Shown one piece after another: positions 16,389 through 26,314 of a stretch of 54,926 bases of DNA. The translations under genes and the position numbers were made by a program. Each line of letters starts with the position of its first letter. The stretch's first letter is position 1. The notes under the pieces were generated by a model. It was not told the origin of the DNA and made no database searches. It saw only the letters and a program-made list of their open reading frames with translations. This stretch comes from Candidatus Omnitrophota bacterium (GTDB lineage Bacteria > Omnitrophota > Gorgyraeia > Gygaellales > Profunditerraquicolaceae), in assembly GCA_028717885.1 (NCBI GenBank), contig JAQUMX010000009.1:1-54926 (forward strand). Reading direction: 5' to 3'.

Positions 16389-18037
16389 TTTAAAATCGCT
16401 CCCTTATCTGCGGAACTAACCATCCTCGAATACCGCACCAAATAACCCTTATTGATTTTTGGGGAGATAGGCTTAAAGCTCTTCAATCTCCTCTTAATTT
16501 CTTCGTTGCTTAATTTCACTTCTAATTTCCTCTTCGGGATATTAATCGTAATTATATCACCATCTTTAAGAATAGCAATCGGCCCGCCGCTTTTTGCCTC
16601 AGGCGAAACATGGCCGATACATGGCCCCTTAGTGCCTCCGGAAAATCTGCCGTCGGTAATCAATGCCACTGAATCTGCCAATCCCATACCCACAATTGCG
16701 GAAGTAGGTGCTAGCATTTCACGCATCCCGGGGCCTCCGGACGGGCCTTCATAACGGATAACAATAACGTCTCCGCTCTTGATTTTTCCGTTAAGAATCG
16801 CCTGCATGGCATTTTCTTCCTGGTTAAATACTTTTGCCCTGCCGGCAAATTCCATCATTTTGCTACTTACTGCCGATTGCTTTACCACCGAGCCATTTGG
16901 GGCAAGATTTCCGAACAATACCGCTAACCCGCCCTGTTTATGATATGCCTGATCGAATGGGCGAATTACATCTTCATCAAAAATTTGCGCTTCATCAGCG
17001 ATTGCGTATATTTTTTTCCCGCTTAGAGTCAAAACATTGTTTAATCTGCTCTTTAAGCGTTTCAGCACCGCAGGAATCCCTCCGGCATATTCCAAATCTT
17101 CCATATAATATGTGCCTGATGGTTCGATATTGGTAATATGCGGGGTGGCTTTACTGATCCGGTCAAAAGTTTTTAAATCCAAATTTATCCCTGCTTCATG
17201 CGAAATTGCCATTAAGTGCAACACTGTGTTGCTTGAACCGCCAAGCGCCATATCCACGATAATAGCATTCTCCAGGGATTTTTTATTGATAATATCCAAC
17301 GGTTTAATGTCTTTTTTCACTAATTCCACGATGCGCTCTCCGCTAGCCTGGGCGATCCTGCGCTTTTTCGCAGAAGCTGCCAAGGCTGTAGCGCAACCCG
17401 GTAAAGACATCCCTAAAGTTTCCGTGATGCAAGCCATAGTATTGGCAGTGTAAAGCCCTTGGCATGAGCCGCCGCCCGGGCAGGCTTCCATTTCCAAACA
17501 CACTAATTCTTCGGCAGAAATATCGCCTTTTTTTGCCCGCGCCAGCCCTTCATAAGTATCATGCACAAAGGCAAGCTTTTTTTGCTTGTAACGGCCGGAA
17601 AGCATTGGCCCGGCAGTCACCACGATTGCCGGAATATTTAAACGCGCGGCCCCCATGATCATACCGGGAGTGATCTTATCGCAGTTAGTCAAGCACACAA
17701 TCCCGTCTAGCTGGTGCGCATTGCACACGCTTTCGATAGTGTCGGCGATGATTTCACGTAAAGCCAACGGATAACACATTCCTAAATGGCCCATGGCAAT
17801 TCCGTCGCAAATCCCGGGCACGCCAAAGAAAAACGGCACCCCGCCCCCGAAACACACACCGCGCTCGATAAAACGCTCCAAATCGCGCATACCGATATGG
17901 CCGGGGATGAGATCTGTAAAAGAAGTGGCTACTCCGATAAAAGGTTTAGAAAAATCCTTCCTGCTTAAACCGGTAGCATGAAGAAGTGCCCGATGCGGCA
18001 CCCGTTCCAACCCTTTCTTGATTTTATCAGAACGCAT
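16385..18037 (-). CDS. ilvD: Dihydroxy-acid dehydratase
   Basis: This iron-sulfur dehydratase completes formation of the 2-keto acids for valine and isoleucine. The 550-residue sequence has [15 protein letters not shown] (cluster Cys), the [11 protein letters not shown] region, [20 protein letters not shown] with a second Cys, and the C-terminal [15 protein letters not shown] motif. The length is standard. The start codon overlaps the stop of the upstream aldolase gene by one base. Confidence 0.95.
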   Translation of the reverse strand: MRSDKIKKGLERVPHRALLHATGLSRKDFSKPFIGVATSFTDLIPGHIGMRDLERFIERGVCFGGGVPFFFGVPGICDGIAMGHLGMCYPLALREIIADTIESVCNAHQLDGIVCLTNCDKITPGMIMGAARLNIPAIVVTAGPMLSGRYKQKKLAFVHDTYEGLARAKKGDISAEELVCLEMEACPGGGSCQGLYTANTMACITETLGMSLPGCATALAASAKKRRIAQASGERIVELVKKDIKPLDIINKKSLENAIIVDMALGGSSNTVLHLMAISHEAGINLDLKTFDRISKATPHITNIEPSGTYYMEDLEYAGGIPAVLKRLKSRLNNVLTLSGKKIYAIADEAQIFDEDVIRPFDQAYHKQGGLAVLFGNLAPNGSVVKQSAVSSKMMEFAGRAKVFNQEENAMQAILNGKIKSGDVIVIRYEGPSGGPGMREMLAPTSAIVGMGLADSVALITDGRFSGGTKGPCIGHVSPEAKSGGPIAILKDGDIITINIPKRKLEVKLSNEEIKRRLKSFKPISPKINKGYLVRYSRMVSSADKGAILK

Positions 18038-19362
18038 TAGTCTGCTCCTTCTCCGTCATGCACTACACCTTCATGTTCTTCTCTTTTACGGCTGATCACC
18101 CGTTTTAAAGTAACGAATTTATCTATTAAATCCTTATTATTTACGGCATTTAATTGCTTAAAAAGAAACTCGAATCTCGCCTCGATATCCGCGGTAATCG
18201 CATCGCGCACGGAATTAGGTAACCCCATAATTTCTTTTTTAAATGGCCCAAGGGCTTTTTTTCTGGTCTTATAGAAAAATTGTTCTTCGGTCTCGCCTTC
18301 TTTTTTCTCGTTGGCGGCATTTACCTTTAGCCAGTCATAGATCTTGGCTTTTAACTCTGCAGGAAAATGCTTGCTGTCATAAATCATATTCTGAAATTCT
18401 GTTGCCAAATGCACTTCCGCAGCTTCACATTCTGGGAACTTATGGAATGCTTCTGCGGGTAGCGTAGAAGCTCCATGCTGCACGGCTCCGGCTAAACCAA
18501 ATTCTTTCCTGGCAATTTCTGAGAGATTTTTCAAAGTTTCAAAATCGAGTTTGACCTGGGCAATAGACCCATCCGGCAAAACCACTCCGCCGTGAGAAGT
18601 GCCGGTTTGAATAGAAATCTTGCTAATGCCAACCAAACCTTTGCGCAACCTTTCTTTGTATCCGGACATAAATGCCCTTAAATCTTCGGGGGTAGAATTC
18701 TGATGCCCCACCTCTCCGATCTCTCCTCCGACGGATACCGTTACCCCGCGCGGCTCGATCCTGCGGATAAACTGGGTCAGCTTTGCACAAACTTCATAAT
18801 TCCACTTCTGCTGCTTCTTGACATCCGGTTTAGTTAAATCTACTACCGTGGAAGAATCGATATCGATATTATAGAAACCTGCAGCAACCGCTTCGGTAAT
18901 CAATGCCTGTAAACCTTCCAGTTCCTTCTCCGGGTTCTCCTGGAATTTTTTGGCATTAACTTGGAAATGATCACCCTGGATAAAAACCGGGCCCTTGTAA
19001 TCTTCTTTGATTGCCGCAGCTAAAATTACGCTGGAATATTCCAAAGGCGGTTGAGCTGTATAACCCATTTCCGACTTGGCAATTTCAAAAATAAAAGCGC
19101 CGGCGTTATTCTTTTTACCAACCCTAAAGATTGCCCTTGCTAAATCATAGGTCATGCTTCTTAAATTAATTGCCGGGACAGTAAAGCCGCTAAATTCGCC
19201 TTTTCCCCGGGCCATATAAAAATCATGGATACTGGAAGGATAAATCCCTTTTTTATACGCCAGGTCCAAAATCTTTTTTGCCAGCTGCTTTTTTAATGCA
19301 GCATCATCGCTCATAATCAAGCCCATAACAATCTTTTCCACATCCAACGGTTTCCTACCCAT
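18037..19362 (-). CDS. Class II fructose-bisphosphate aldolase family protein (long form)
   Basis: The 441-residue zinc-dependent aldolase barrel has metal-binding candidates in [31 protein letters not shown] and [14 protein letters not shown]. An [14 protein letters not shown] strand sits near the phosphate site. It is about 100 residues longer than E. coli FbaA at its ends, as in a bacterial subfamily annotated as fructose-1,6-bisphosphate aldolase. Its location directly after pfkA supports cleavage of fructose 1,6-bisphosphate in glycolysis. A tagatose-bisphosphate or related sugar-phosphate aldolase remains possible. Confidence 0.85.
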   Translation of the reverse strand: MGRKPLDVEKIVMGLIMSDDAALKKQLAKKILDLAYKKGIYPSSIHDFYMARGKGEFSGFTVPAINLRSMTYDLARAIFRVGKKNNAGAFIFEIAKSEMGYTAQPPLEYSSVILAAAIKEDYKGPVFIQGDHFQVNAKKFQENPEKELEGLQALITEAVAAGFYNIDIDSSTVVDLTKPDVKKQQKWNYEVCAKLTQFIRRIEPRGVTVSVGGEIGEVGHQNSTPEDLRAFMSGYKERLRKGLVGISKISIQTGTSHGGVVLPDGSIAQVKLDFETLKNLSEIARKEFGLAGAVQHGASTLPAEAFHKFPECEAAEVHLATEFQNMIYDSKHFPAELKAKIYDWLKVNAANEKKEGETEEQFFYKTRKKALGPFKKEIMGLPNSVRDAITADIEARFEFLFKQLNAVNNKDLIDKFVTLKRVISRKREEHEGVVHDGEGAD

Positions 19363-19382
19363 GTTACGTATCCTCCTTATAC

Positions 19383-20348
19383 TTAGGTTAAAATTTTTAT
19401 CAGGTTATAAAAATGCTCGTACTTAAAATTTTTCTTTTTTACTGCTTCGGCAAAAGGCACTTCGCGGATCTTTCCGGCAAAGACACTCACTGCCAAATCT
19501 TTTTTCCCCGCTAAAAGGCAATCTACAGCTGCCTTACCAAGGTTAAGCGCCAGATCGCGGCTCACAGCCGTGGGCCTACCTCCTCTTTGCACATGGCCCA
19601 ATACTACTGCCCGCGTATCCAGGCTGGTTAAATCCTTGATTTGCTTGGCAATCTCCTCGGCATGCCCTGCGCCTTCTGCCACCACGAGAATCCAGCTGAT
19701 CTTGCCTCTTAAATTACCTTCTACTATCTCATGGCAAATTTTTGCCAGGTCGAATTTTTTTTCCGGAATCAAAGCCTCTTCGCATCCTCCGCCCAAAGCA
19801 ACTGCCAAAGCAATTGCCCCGGATTTTCTTCCCATGACCTCTACGACAAAAATCCTCTCCATAGAGGTAGCGGTATCGCGGATATTATCTATCGCGTTTA
19901 ATGCCGTATTGATTGCCGTGTCCCAACCGATAGTAAAATCTATGCCGTTAATATCATTGTCAATCGAAACCGGTATGCCTATTGCCGGGATTTTATATTT
20001 TTTATAAAACTCGTGCGCGGCGCGGAAACTACCGTTACCGCCAATTACGACCAAGCCGTCGATCTGATGTTCTTTGACCGTGTTAAAGGCGCGCTCCATG
20101 CCCTTTTTCGTGGCAAAATCCGGGCAACGCGCTGTTTTAAGCATAGTGCCGCCCTGATTGATGATCCCGGAAACCGAGCGGTGGTCCATATGCTTTAATT
20201 CTTCGTTGATCAAACCCTGCCAACCGCGCATCACGCCTACGACTTCACGGTTTTTATTGATTGCGCAACGCACTACTGCGCGGATCGCAGCATTCATTCC
20301 CGGCGCATCTCCTCCGGTAGTTAAAACCGCAATGCGCTTAATCGCCAT
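19383..20348 (-). CDS. pfkA: 6-phosphofructokinase, ATP type, with Asp-to-Asn change at the Mg site
   Basis: The 321-residue protein is a bacterial PfkA. It shows TTGGDAPGMNAAIRAVV near residue 10, TARCPDF, the catalytic SIDNDI (residues 128-133), VVEVMGRKSG and GHVQRGGRPTAVSRD. The diagnostic nucleotide loop reads GGNGS at 103-107. Gly at the fourth position indicates ATP rather than pyrophosphate, but the usual aspartate of GGDGS is replaced by Asn105. That Asp helps bind Mg-ATP in E. coli, so activity may be altered. It lies between muiA and the aldolase gene. Confidence 0.92.
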   Translation of the reverse strand: MAIKRIAVLTTGGDAPGMNAAIRAVVRCAINKNREVVGVMRGWQGLINEELKHMDHRSVSGIINQGGTMLKTARCPDFATKKGMERAFNTVKEHQIDGLVVIGGNGSFRAAHEFYKKYKIPAIGIPVSIDNDINGIDFTIGWDTAINTALNAIDNIRDTATSMERIFVVEVMGRKSGAIALAVALGGGCEEALIPEKKFDLAKICHEIVEGNLRGKISWILVVAEGAGHAEEIAKQIKDLTSLDTRAVVLGHVQRGGRPTAVSRDLALNLGKAAVDCLLAGKKDLAVSVFAGKIREVPFAEAVKKKNFKYEHFYNLIKILT

Positions 20349-20349
20349 T

Positions 20350-22020
20350 TTATAATCCCTCTATTTGCATTTCCCTGGGATGCTCGACCGTGTAGTTATA
20401 AGTAATTTCCTGTTTCTGCTTCGGCTCCAAGGAAAACTCCCAAAGCCAAATACCTTTCTTATCTTTCCAGTCTTTTACCTTAGGCTCTAAAGAAACCTGA
20501 TTCACTTTAACCTTGATCCGGTCATCCTGGGAAACCGGTATAGCTTCGAATAATTTAGCATTAATTTTCTTGGATTTATAATTCTCCATGGTTAATTTAT
20601 AGGTAAAAGTTGTTTTCTTTGTCGGGGAAGGGATCCCGGCGATTAAAGTCTCATCGACTTTCTTCTCGATCTGCTCCCGTTTAATTTTTACATTTTCATC
20701 TACGCCTAAATAAAGGTCAAATTCTTCTCCGGGGCCAATAGTGTCTATGCCGGATAAGCCGACAAAATCTCCCTCTAAAAATATATTTACCCTGCCGCTT
20801 AAAAGCTGTAAATCTTTGGCGTTAGTAACCCTGCTTCCTAAATACGCGTAAGGAGCCAGGCGCGGATAAGCAGAATATTCGAAAGCTGCCACTAAATCCT
20901 GCGCCGATACCGGCAATTTATATTCTGTGCCGTCGGATTTAACTGTAGCTTTACGGGGAAGCTCATAGATTACTGCCACGCCTTTTTCTTCAGCCTTGGC
21001 GTATTTTTCCGCTTCCTGTACTATGTCCGCCCCCTCCTCAACTCCGTTCCAGGCGCCCTGCAAAGCAACTCTCGGCGCCATTGCTTTTGCGCGCACCATA
21101 TCTTTATTGTCATAGAGCATTACCGGCTGATAAGGCCGGATAAACCAAGGGTCGGCTTCCGGCATCCTGCCGCCGATTGTCGGACGCGCCGTAGAAAGAA
21201 AAACCTTCACATCACGCCAATCTTCTCCGGTATTTTGCTTCACCAGGCCGTAGGAGATCAGCTCTACGCTGGATTTTTCTACCGAAGCCCGGGCATCATA
21301 TAAGGGCTGCCAGGAAGCTCCGTATACCAGATAAGAAGCGGTTAAAGCAAAATTCACCGGCTTGGAAACTTCCAACTCTACTTCAATGGATCTTTTTAGT
21401 TTTCCTTCCGGCCCGGAAACCTGTGCCAATTTCCTTTGCACTAATTCGATTTTCTTCTGTAGGTCGCGGGATGTTAATTCCGCATCCATTGCCTTATTAT
21501 AATTTTCTTTTAAGCGCGTACCCAAAAATTTCAAAGTGTCGTCCAGGTCTTTTGCTGCCGGCATCTTAGTAACTAAATCCTTAGGGATCTGGCCTTGAGA
21601 AAAAAGCCTCACCGAATCCAGGAACTGTTTTTCTTCAGAGATTGCCTGGCGGTCCAATTCCACCCTTCTTTTCTGGTCATTTAAAGCCTGCAGCTCATCC
21701 TGGAGTTGTTTTACGGCTTGCGCTGATTCTTCCTGCAGGAATTCTTTTCTCACCTGAGCGCCTAAAATTTTTACCTGATCTGCGGGCAGAGCAGAAACCT
21801 TAAGCGAATTTTCATCGATCTGCGGGATGATTTCCGGGAAAATGATTTTTTGCGCTCCGGGCGATAGTTTCACGGCTGCCGTACGGCTGACCATGACACT
21901 ATCCGGATAAATCACAACTTGCGCAATATGCGAATCCGCTATTGTGTCCTGCGCCAAAACAACACTATATATAGGTATAGCCAGTATTGAGACAAAAAAC
22001 GCCAGAAACGCTTTTCTCAT
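20350..22020 (-). CDS. MuiA family protein (DUF4139/DUF4140)
   Basis: The 556-residue protein starts with a signal peptide (MRKAFLAFFVSILAIPIYSV to about residue 23), so it is probably periplasmic or surface exposed. The N-terminal DUF4140 region (IAQVVIYPDSVMVSRTAAV) is followed by a coiled coil at about residues 95-200 and a C-terminal DUF4139 beta domain (YLVYGASWQPLYDARA, LISYGLVKQNTGEDW, VKVFLSTARP). Members were named after a mucoidy inhibitor and their biochemical role is unknown. It is the only exported protein in a run of cytosolic metabolic genes, one base from pfkA. Confidence 0.88.
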   Translation of the reverse strand: MRKAFLAFFVSILAIPIYSVVLAQDTIADSHIAQVVIYPDSVMVSRTAAVKLSPGAQKIIFPEIIPQIDENSLKVSALPADQVKILGAQVRKEFLQEESAQAVKQLQDELQALNDQKRRVELDRQAISEEKQFLDSVRLFSQGQIPKDLVTKMPAAKDLDDTLKFLGTRLKENYNKAMDAELTSRDLQKKIELVQRKLAQVSGPEGKLKRSIEVELEVSKPVNFALTASYLVYGASWQPLYDARASVEKSSVELISYGLVKQNTGEDWRDVKVFLSTARPTIGGRMPEADPWFIRPYQPVMLYDNKDMVRAKAMAPRVALQGAWNGVEEGADIVQEAEKYAKAEEKGVAVIYELPRKATVKSDGTEYKLPVSAQDLVAAFEYSAYPRLAPYAYLGSRVTNAKDLQLLSGRVNIFLEGDFVGLSGIDTIGPGEEFDLYLGVDENVKIKREQIEKKVDETLIAGIPSPTKKTTFTYKLTMENYKSKKINAKLFEAIPVSQDDRIKVKVNQVSLEPKVKDWKDKKGIWLWEFSLEPKQKQEITYNYTVEHPREMQIEGL

Positions 22021-22034
22021 TCTGCCCCCTATTT

Positions 22035-23291
22035 TTAAGTCCCCATCTCCCAGCTGGAAAGATATTTCTCCTGCTCCGGAGTCAAGGTGTCTATTTTTAT
22101 CCCCATTGCCTTTAATTTCAAATCGGCGATTTTTTTATCGATATCTTCGGGAACCGCATAAACATCATTATTCAATTCTTTGGCGTGGCAGCTAATATAT
22201 TCTGCGCCTAAGGCCTGGTTGGCAAAGGACATATCCATAACCGAAGCCGGATGCCCTTCTGCCGCCGCCAGGTTAATCAGCCTGCCTTCTCCTAAAAGAT
22301 AAACTCTACGGCCATTACCTAAAGTATATTCAACGGTAAAGGAACGGATCTCTCTTTTTTTCCTGGCGATTTTTTCCAAAGCACTGATCTCGATCTCCAC
22401 ATTAAAATGCCCGGAATTGGAGATTATTGCCCCATCCTTCATCGATAGAAAATGTTCCTTGCGGATTACATTAATGTCTCCTGTAACCGTCACAAAAATA
22501 TCGCCTATTTTTGCCGCTTCCCTGATCGGCATCACCTCAAAACCGTCCATAGTTGCTTCCAGGCCGCGCAAAGGGTTTACCTCGACCACGATTACTTTAG
22601 CGCCTAAACCTTTAGCGCGCATTGCTACGCCTTTACCGCACCAGCCGTAACCGCAAACCACCAAATTCGCCCCTGCCAATAATTTATTGGTGGCGCGGAT
22701 AATCCCGTCAATGGTAGATTGGCCAGTACCGTAACGGTTATCGAAAAGATGTTTGGTCTGCGCGTCATTTACCGCGATAATCGGGTAACGTAATTTACCC
22801 TGGCCAGCCAAAGCCTTTAACCTGATCACGCCCGTGGTAGTCTCTTCTGTACCACCGATGATATTACTGTGCTCGGATTGCGGTTTTTGATGGATGCTGC
22901 TGACTAAATCCGCGCCGTCATCCATAGTAATGTTCGGCTTTGCCGCTAATACCGACTTAATATGGCGATAATAGGTTTTGGTATCTTCGCCTTTAATCGC
23001 GAAACAAGAAATTTTCAAATTTTTGGCTAAGGAAGCTGCCACATCATCCTGGGTAGACAAAGGATTGGATGCGCAAAGATAAATTTCCGCGCCTCCTAAT
23101 TTTAAAACCTTCATCAACACTCCGGTTTCGGTAGTAACGTGTAAACAAGCAGCAACCTTTAATCCTTTTAAAGGCTTTTCTTTGCTGAAACGCTTTTCAA
23201 TCAAACTTAAAACCGGCATATTATTAGATGCCCATTCGATGCGCAAGGCGCCTTTTTTGGCTAACCTGGTATCTTTGATATCATACTTCAT
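22035..23291 (-). CDS. ahcY: Adenosylhomocysteinase
   Basis: This enzyme hydrolyses S-adenosylhomocysteine to adenosine and homocysteine, removing the by-product of methylation. The 418-residue protein shows [19 protein letters not shown], the NAD-binding [20 protein letters not shown] motif, [10 protein letters not shown] and the C-terminal [17 protein letters not shown] is the form typical of archaeal and many bacterial enzymes that lack the 40-residue insertion. It follows metK at 15 bases, giving two steps of the SAM cycle. Confidence 0.95.
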   Translation of the reverse strand: MKYDIKDTRLAKKGALRIEWASNNMPVLSLIEKRFSKEKPLKGLKVAACLHVTTETGVLMKVLKLGGAEIYLCASNPLSTQDDVAASLAKNLKISCFAIKGEDTKTYYRHIKSVLAAKPNITMDDGADLVSSIHQKPQSEHSNIIGGTEETTTGVIRLKALAGQGKLRYPIIAVNDAQTKHLFDNRYGTGQSTIDGIIRATNKLLAGANLVVCGYGWCGKGVAMRAKGLGAKVIVVEVNPLRGLEATMDGFEVMPIREAAKIGDIFVTVTGDINVIRKEHFLSMKDGAIISNSGHFNVEIEISALEKIARKKREIRSFTVEYTLGNGRRVYLLGEGRLINLAAAEGHPASVMDMSFANQALGAEYISCHAKELNNDVYAVPEDIDKKIADLKLKAMGIKIDTLTPEQEKYLSSWEMGT

Positions 23292-23306
23292 AACTTCTCT
23301 TCTCCT

Positions 23307-24479
23307 TTAAAGTTTCGTAGCTGCTTTCTTCAAGCATTCCGCCTTATCCGTCTTCTCCCAGGCAAATTCCGCTTCATCCCTGCCGAAATGGCCGTAACAG
23401 GCGGTTTTGCGGTAAATTGGCCGCAGTAAATCCAGGGAATTAATGATCCCCCTGGGGGTAAGTTCGAAATTCTCCCGGATCAATTTGACAAATTTTTCAT
23501 CCGAGATTTTTCCCGTGCCATAGGAATCCACATAAACAGAAAGCGGATCCGCGTATCCGATTACATAAGAAAATTGCACGAGGAATTTTTCCGCTAATCC
23601 TGCGGCAACGATATTCTTGGCAACATAACGGCCCATATAGGCGGCTGAACGGTCTACTTTAGTCGGGTCCTTACCGGAAAAAGCACCCCCGCCATGCGCA
23701 ACTATTCCGCCGTAAGTATCGACGATAATCTTTCTGCCGGTCATCCCGGTATCAGACTGCGGCCCGCCGATTAAAAATTTACCCGTCTGGTTCACGTAAT
23801 ATTTAGTATCCTTGTCGATCAACCCCTTTAATATCGGCTTGGCAATCGTTTCAATCAATTCCTGCCGTGCTTTGGAAGTAATTTCTTTACCCGTTTTATC
23901 CAAGATATCGGCAGTATGTTGGCATGCCATAACTACGGAATCAATGCGTTTGGCAATACCATTATGGTACTCTACCGTAACCTGTGATTTACAATCAGGC
24001 CCAAGATATTTCAGGATGTTTTCTTTGCGTACCTGGCTCATGCGCCTTACTAATTTATGCGCCAAAGTGATCGGCAATGGCATCAATTCCTTGGTTTCAT
24101 TCGTAGCATAACCAAACATGATCCCCTGGTCGCCCGCCCCGCCGGTATTCACTCCTTGGGCAATATCCGGTGACTGTGCATTAATAGTATTGATAATAGC
24201 ACAAGTTTCATAATCAAAGCCGTACTGAGGATGGGTATATCCGATCTCTTTAATGATCCTGCGCGCCAGCTTCTGAATATCGACGTAAGCAGTAGTAGTA
24301 ATCTCGCCGCCGACAATTAAAAGCCCCATGGTCACATAAGTCTCGCAGGCTACCCTGCTTCTTTCCTTATTAGGATCAAGTTTTAACACTTCGTCCAACA
24401 CCCCGTCTGAAATCTGGTCGCATACCTTATCCGGATGCCCTTCTCCTACCGACTCGGAAGTAAAAAAATGTTTACGCAT
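23307..24479 (-). CDS. metK: S-adenosylmethionine synthetase
   Basis: This enzyme makes SAM from methionine and ATP. The protein from the chosen start is 390 residues and begins [19 protein letters not shown]. Further motifs are [12 protein letters not shown], the [18 protein letters not shown] loop and a C-terminal [17 protein letters not shown]. An upstream in-frame start at 24557 would add 26 non-conserved residues. The ATG at 24479 has a perfect AAGGAGGA ribosome binding site and is clearly correct. It overlaps the preceding nucleotidyltransferase gene by eight bases. Confidence 0.96.
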   Translation of the reverse strand: MRKHFFTSESVGEGHPDKVCDQISDGVLDEVLKLDPNKERSRVACETYVTMGLLIVGGEITTTAYVDIQKLARRIIKEIGYTHPQYGFDYETCAIINTINAQSPDIAQGVNTGGAGDQGIMFGYATNETKELMPLPITLAHKLVRRMSQVRKENILKYLGPDCKSQVTVEYHNGIAKRIDSVVMACQHTADILDKTGKEITSKARQELIETIAKPILKGLIDKDTKYYVNQTGKFLIGGPQSDTGMTGRKIIVDTYGGIVAHGGGAFSGKDPTKVDRSAAYMGRYVAKNIVAAGLAEKFLVQFSYVIGYADPLSVYVDSYGTGKISDEKFVKLIRENFELTPRGIINSLDLLRPIYRKTACYGHFGRDEAEFAWEKTDKAECLKKAATKL

Positions 24480-25215
24480 TACTGAATTCCTCCTTTGCTT
24501 GATTATAAAACTTATGGTCCCCGATATCGAACCATTTCCCTTTAAAAACAAAACCAAAAACTTGTGTTTTCTTTCTCAGCCAGTCGATATAAAAACCCGT
24601 AGCATCGTGTTTACCCGCTTTCCTGGTAATATAATCTCCGATCAATTCCAGTTTTTCCGCGGGAAAATAATAAAGGCACATCGCTACCAACGTCGAGCGC
24701 GGATGCGCGGGCTTCTCCTGAAAATCGACAACCTGATAGCCGGAATTAACCTTCACAACGCCGTAATTTCTCGCGGCCGCTTTTTTCGCAATATCATAAA
24801 GGCCAATGACCGGAGAATTCTTATGCGCCCTGGCAAAACGTAAAAACCCTTTTATATCACCGTCAAAAAGATTGTCGCCGCCAATTACCAATAAATCTTC
24901 TTTAATCCTTTTTTTGTTGATTGCAAAATGCATGTCGCCGATGGCGCCGCGGCGGTCCTCAAGGCTGGTAGTCAAGTCATCTACCAAAGTTACAGGCTTC
25001 TTTGTTTCTAGCTTCTTAGCCCAGGCCTTAAAATGCGGGATAAATTTGCTGTTTGTAACAACGACAATCTCATGAATGCCGTCTATCCGGTCCAGCTTGT
25101 CAATAATATAATCGATAATGTATTTTCTGCCGGCCTTAAGCAAAGGCTTGGGGTATTCTTTAGTTAAAGGATAAAGCCGGGTGGCATAACCAGCTGCTAA
25201 AACCAATGCTTTCAT
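24472..25215 (-). CDS. Sugar nucleotidyltransferase (RmlA/GlmU N-terminal type)
   Basis: The 247-residue protein has the nucleotidyltransferase signature [21 protein letters not shown] near residue 6, the metal-binding [21 protein letters not shown] and the C-terminal [13 protein letters not shown]. It would join a sugar 1-phosphate to a nucleotide. There is no hexapeptide-repeat domain, so it is not full GlmU. The exact sugar and nucleotide cannot be read. Position next to the phosphoglucose/phosphomannose isomerase gene suggests a role in activating hexose phosphates. Confidence 0.85.
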   Translation of the reverse strand: MKALVLAAGYATRLYPLTKEYPKPLLKAGRKYIIDYIIDKLDRIDGIHEIVVVTNSKFIPHFKAWAKKLETKKPVTLVDDLTTSLEDRRGAIGDMHFAINKKRIKEDLLVIGGDNLFDGDIKGFLRFARAHKNSPVIGLYDIAKKAAARNYGVVKVNSGYQVVDFQEKPAHPRSTLVAMCLYYFPAEKLELIGDYITRKAGKHDATGFYIDWLRKKTQVFGFVFKGKWFDIGDHKFYNQAKEEFSNA

Positions 25216-25228
25216 CAGTCTTTTTGTT

Positions 25229-26314
25229 TTAATTAGCGCTAAATTCTTTGATTTTCTTCTTCAAATAATCGATTTTATCGGTCGGAGCAGGGTCAACCCC
25301 GTAAAGGATTGCCAGGTAAAAAGAGATAAAATCGCCGATATATGCCAGGGAAAATATCCTACTTAGAAGGTCAGTGCCTCGCGAAACAATATCCAGCACT
25401 TCTACACCTTGAGAACGCAAGATTTCCTTGGTAATTTCCATCCTCTGCTTTACCCGCGCTTCGATCCCCTGGTCCTTAAACATAACCACTGAAACGCCTT
25501 TAATAACCTTTTTCGGGAATTGCCAGGCCATGATTTCATTATGGTTCATTTCCGGAAAATAGCCGCTTAAAGCCAGGCATTTGGTATTCTCGTTGAGCTG
25601 GCTGCGCAGCCGCGTTGCTACCGCATCGAAATTTATCGAAGCAGAATAAACTACGGGAAATTTATTATATAATTTCTGCGCGGCGAACTTCGCGATATTA
25701 TCCTGCGCTGCGATCTTTTGATTCAGGTTTTTTAGTTTTAATTCCTCAAGGGCATTAACCGTATTAAAAACTGCAGCTTCGCTGCCGCGCCCCACACCCA
25801 GCTTCTCCAAGACGCATAAAGGAATAATGCTTAGGAACCCCAAGGCATACCTCGGAGGCAATCCTGCCGGCACCTGGATAAAGGTAAAATTATCCGCCTG
25901 GGCGCGCTCCTTTAATTGCCCGCCGGAAGAAATTAGTACGATGCTTGCATTTTTTACTTTTGCCTCAGAGTAGGCATTCAAAGACTCTTCGGTATTGCCG
26001 GAATAACTGGAGATAAAAACCAGCGTGCGGCTATCTACAAAACCGGGCAAATTATATTCCCGCACTACGGTAATCGGGAGATTGCTCTGATAATAAAGGT
26101 AAGAGCGCACCAGGTCCGCTCCGATCGCCGATCCCCCCACCCCCACAAAAACGATTTTTTGAAAATCTTTTTTCAGTAGCGAACAATCAACGCGCTGGCC
26201 GATAGCAAAAGCATCCTGGCATTGCTTAGGAAAATCAAGCAGGACTGCCAGCATCCCGGATTTATCTATTTTTTTAATATTCACAAGGCTTAAAGAATTT
26301 TTCATTAAGGGCAT
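25229..26314 (-). CDS. SIS-domain phosphoglucose/phosphomannose isomerase
   Basis: The 361-residue protein has two SIS domains of the bifunctional PGI/PMI family. The phosphosugar-binding loops are IVFVGVGGSAIGADLVRSY (about residue 55) and LVFISSYSGNTEESLNAY. The C-terminal MNHNEIMAWQFP segment carries the Glu/His region that supports ring opening. It would interconvert glucose-6-P, fructose-6-P and mannose-6-P. It overlaps ptsI by one base and is consistent with feeding pfkA and the sugar nucleotidyltransferase in the same run. Confidence 0.88.
   Translation of the reverse strand: MPLMKNSLSLVNIKKIDKSGMLAVLLDFPKQCQDAFAIGQRVDCSLLKKDFQKIVFVGVGGSAIGADLVRSYLYYQSNLPITVVREYNLPGFVDSRTLVFISSYSGNTEESLNAYSEAKVKNASIVLISSGGQLKERAQADNFTFIQVPAGLPPRYALGFLSIIPLCVLEKLGVGRGSEAAVFNTVNALEELKLKNLNQKIAAQDNIAKFAAQKLYNKFPVVYSASINFDAVATRLRSQLNENTKCLALSGYFPEMNHNEIMAWQFPKKVIKGVSVVMFKDQGIEARVKQRMEITKEILRSQGVEVLDIVSRGTDLLSRIFSLAYIGDFISFYLAILYGVDPAPTDKIDYLKKKIKEFSAN

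Noticed and set aside
14233-19382. A leader-peptide attenuator for the ilv/leu genes
   Set aside because: Junctions are 0-20 bases or overlaps, and no leader or terminator was found ahead of ilvD.
24480-24557. An N-terminal extension of metK, and a SAM riboswitch before metK
   Set aside because: The extension lies in the upstream coding region and a perfect ribosome binding site marks the inner ATG; no space exists for a riboswitch.
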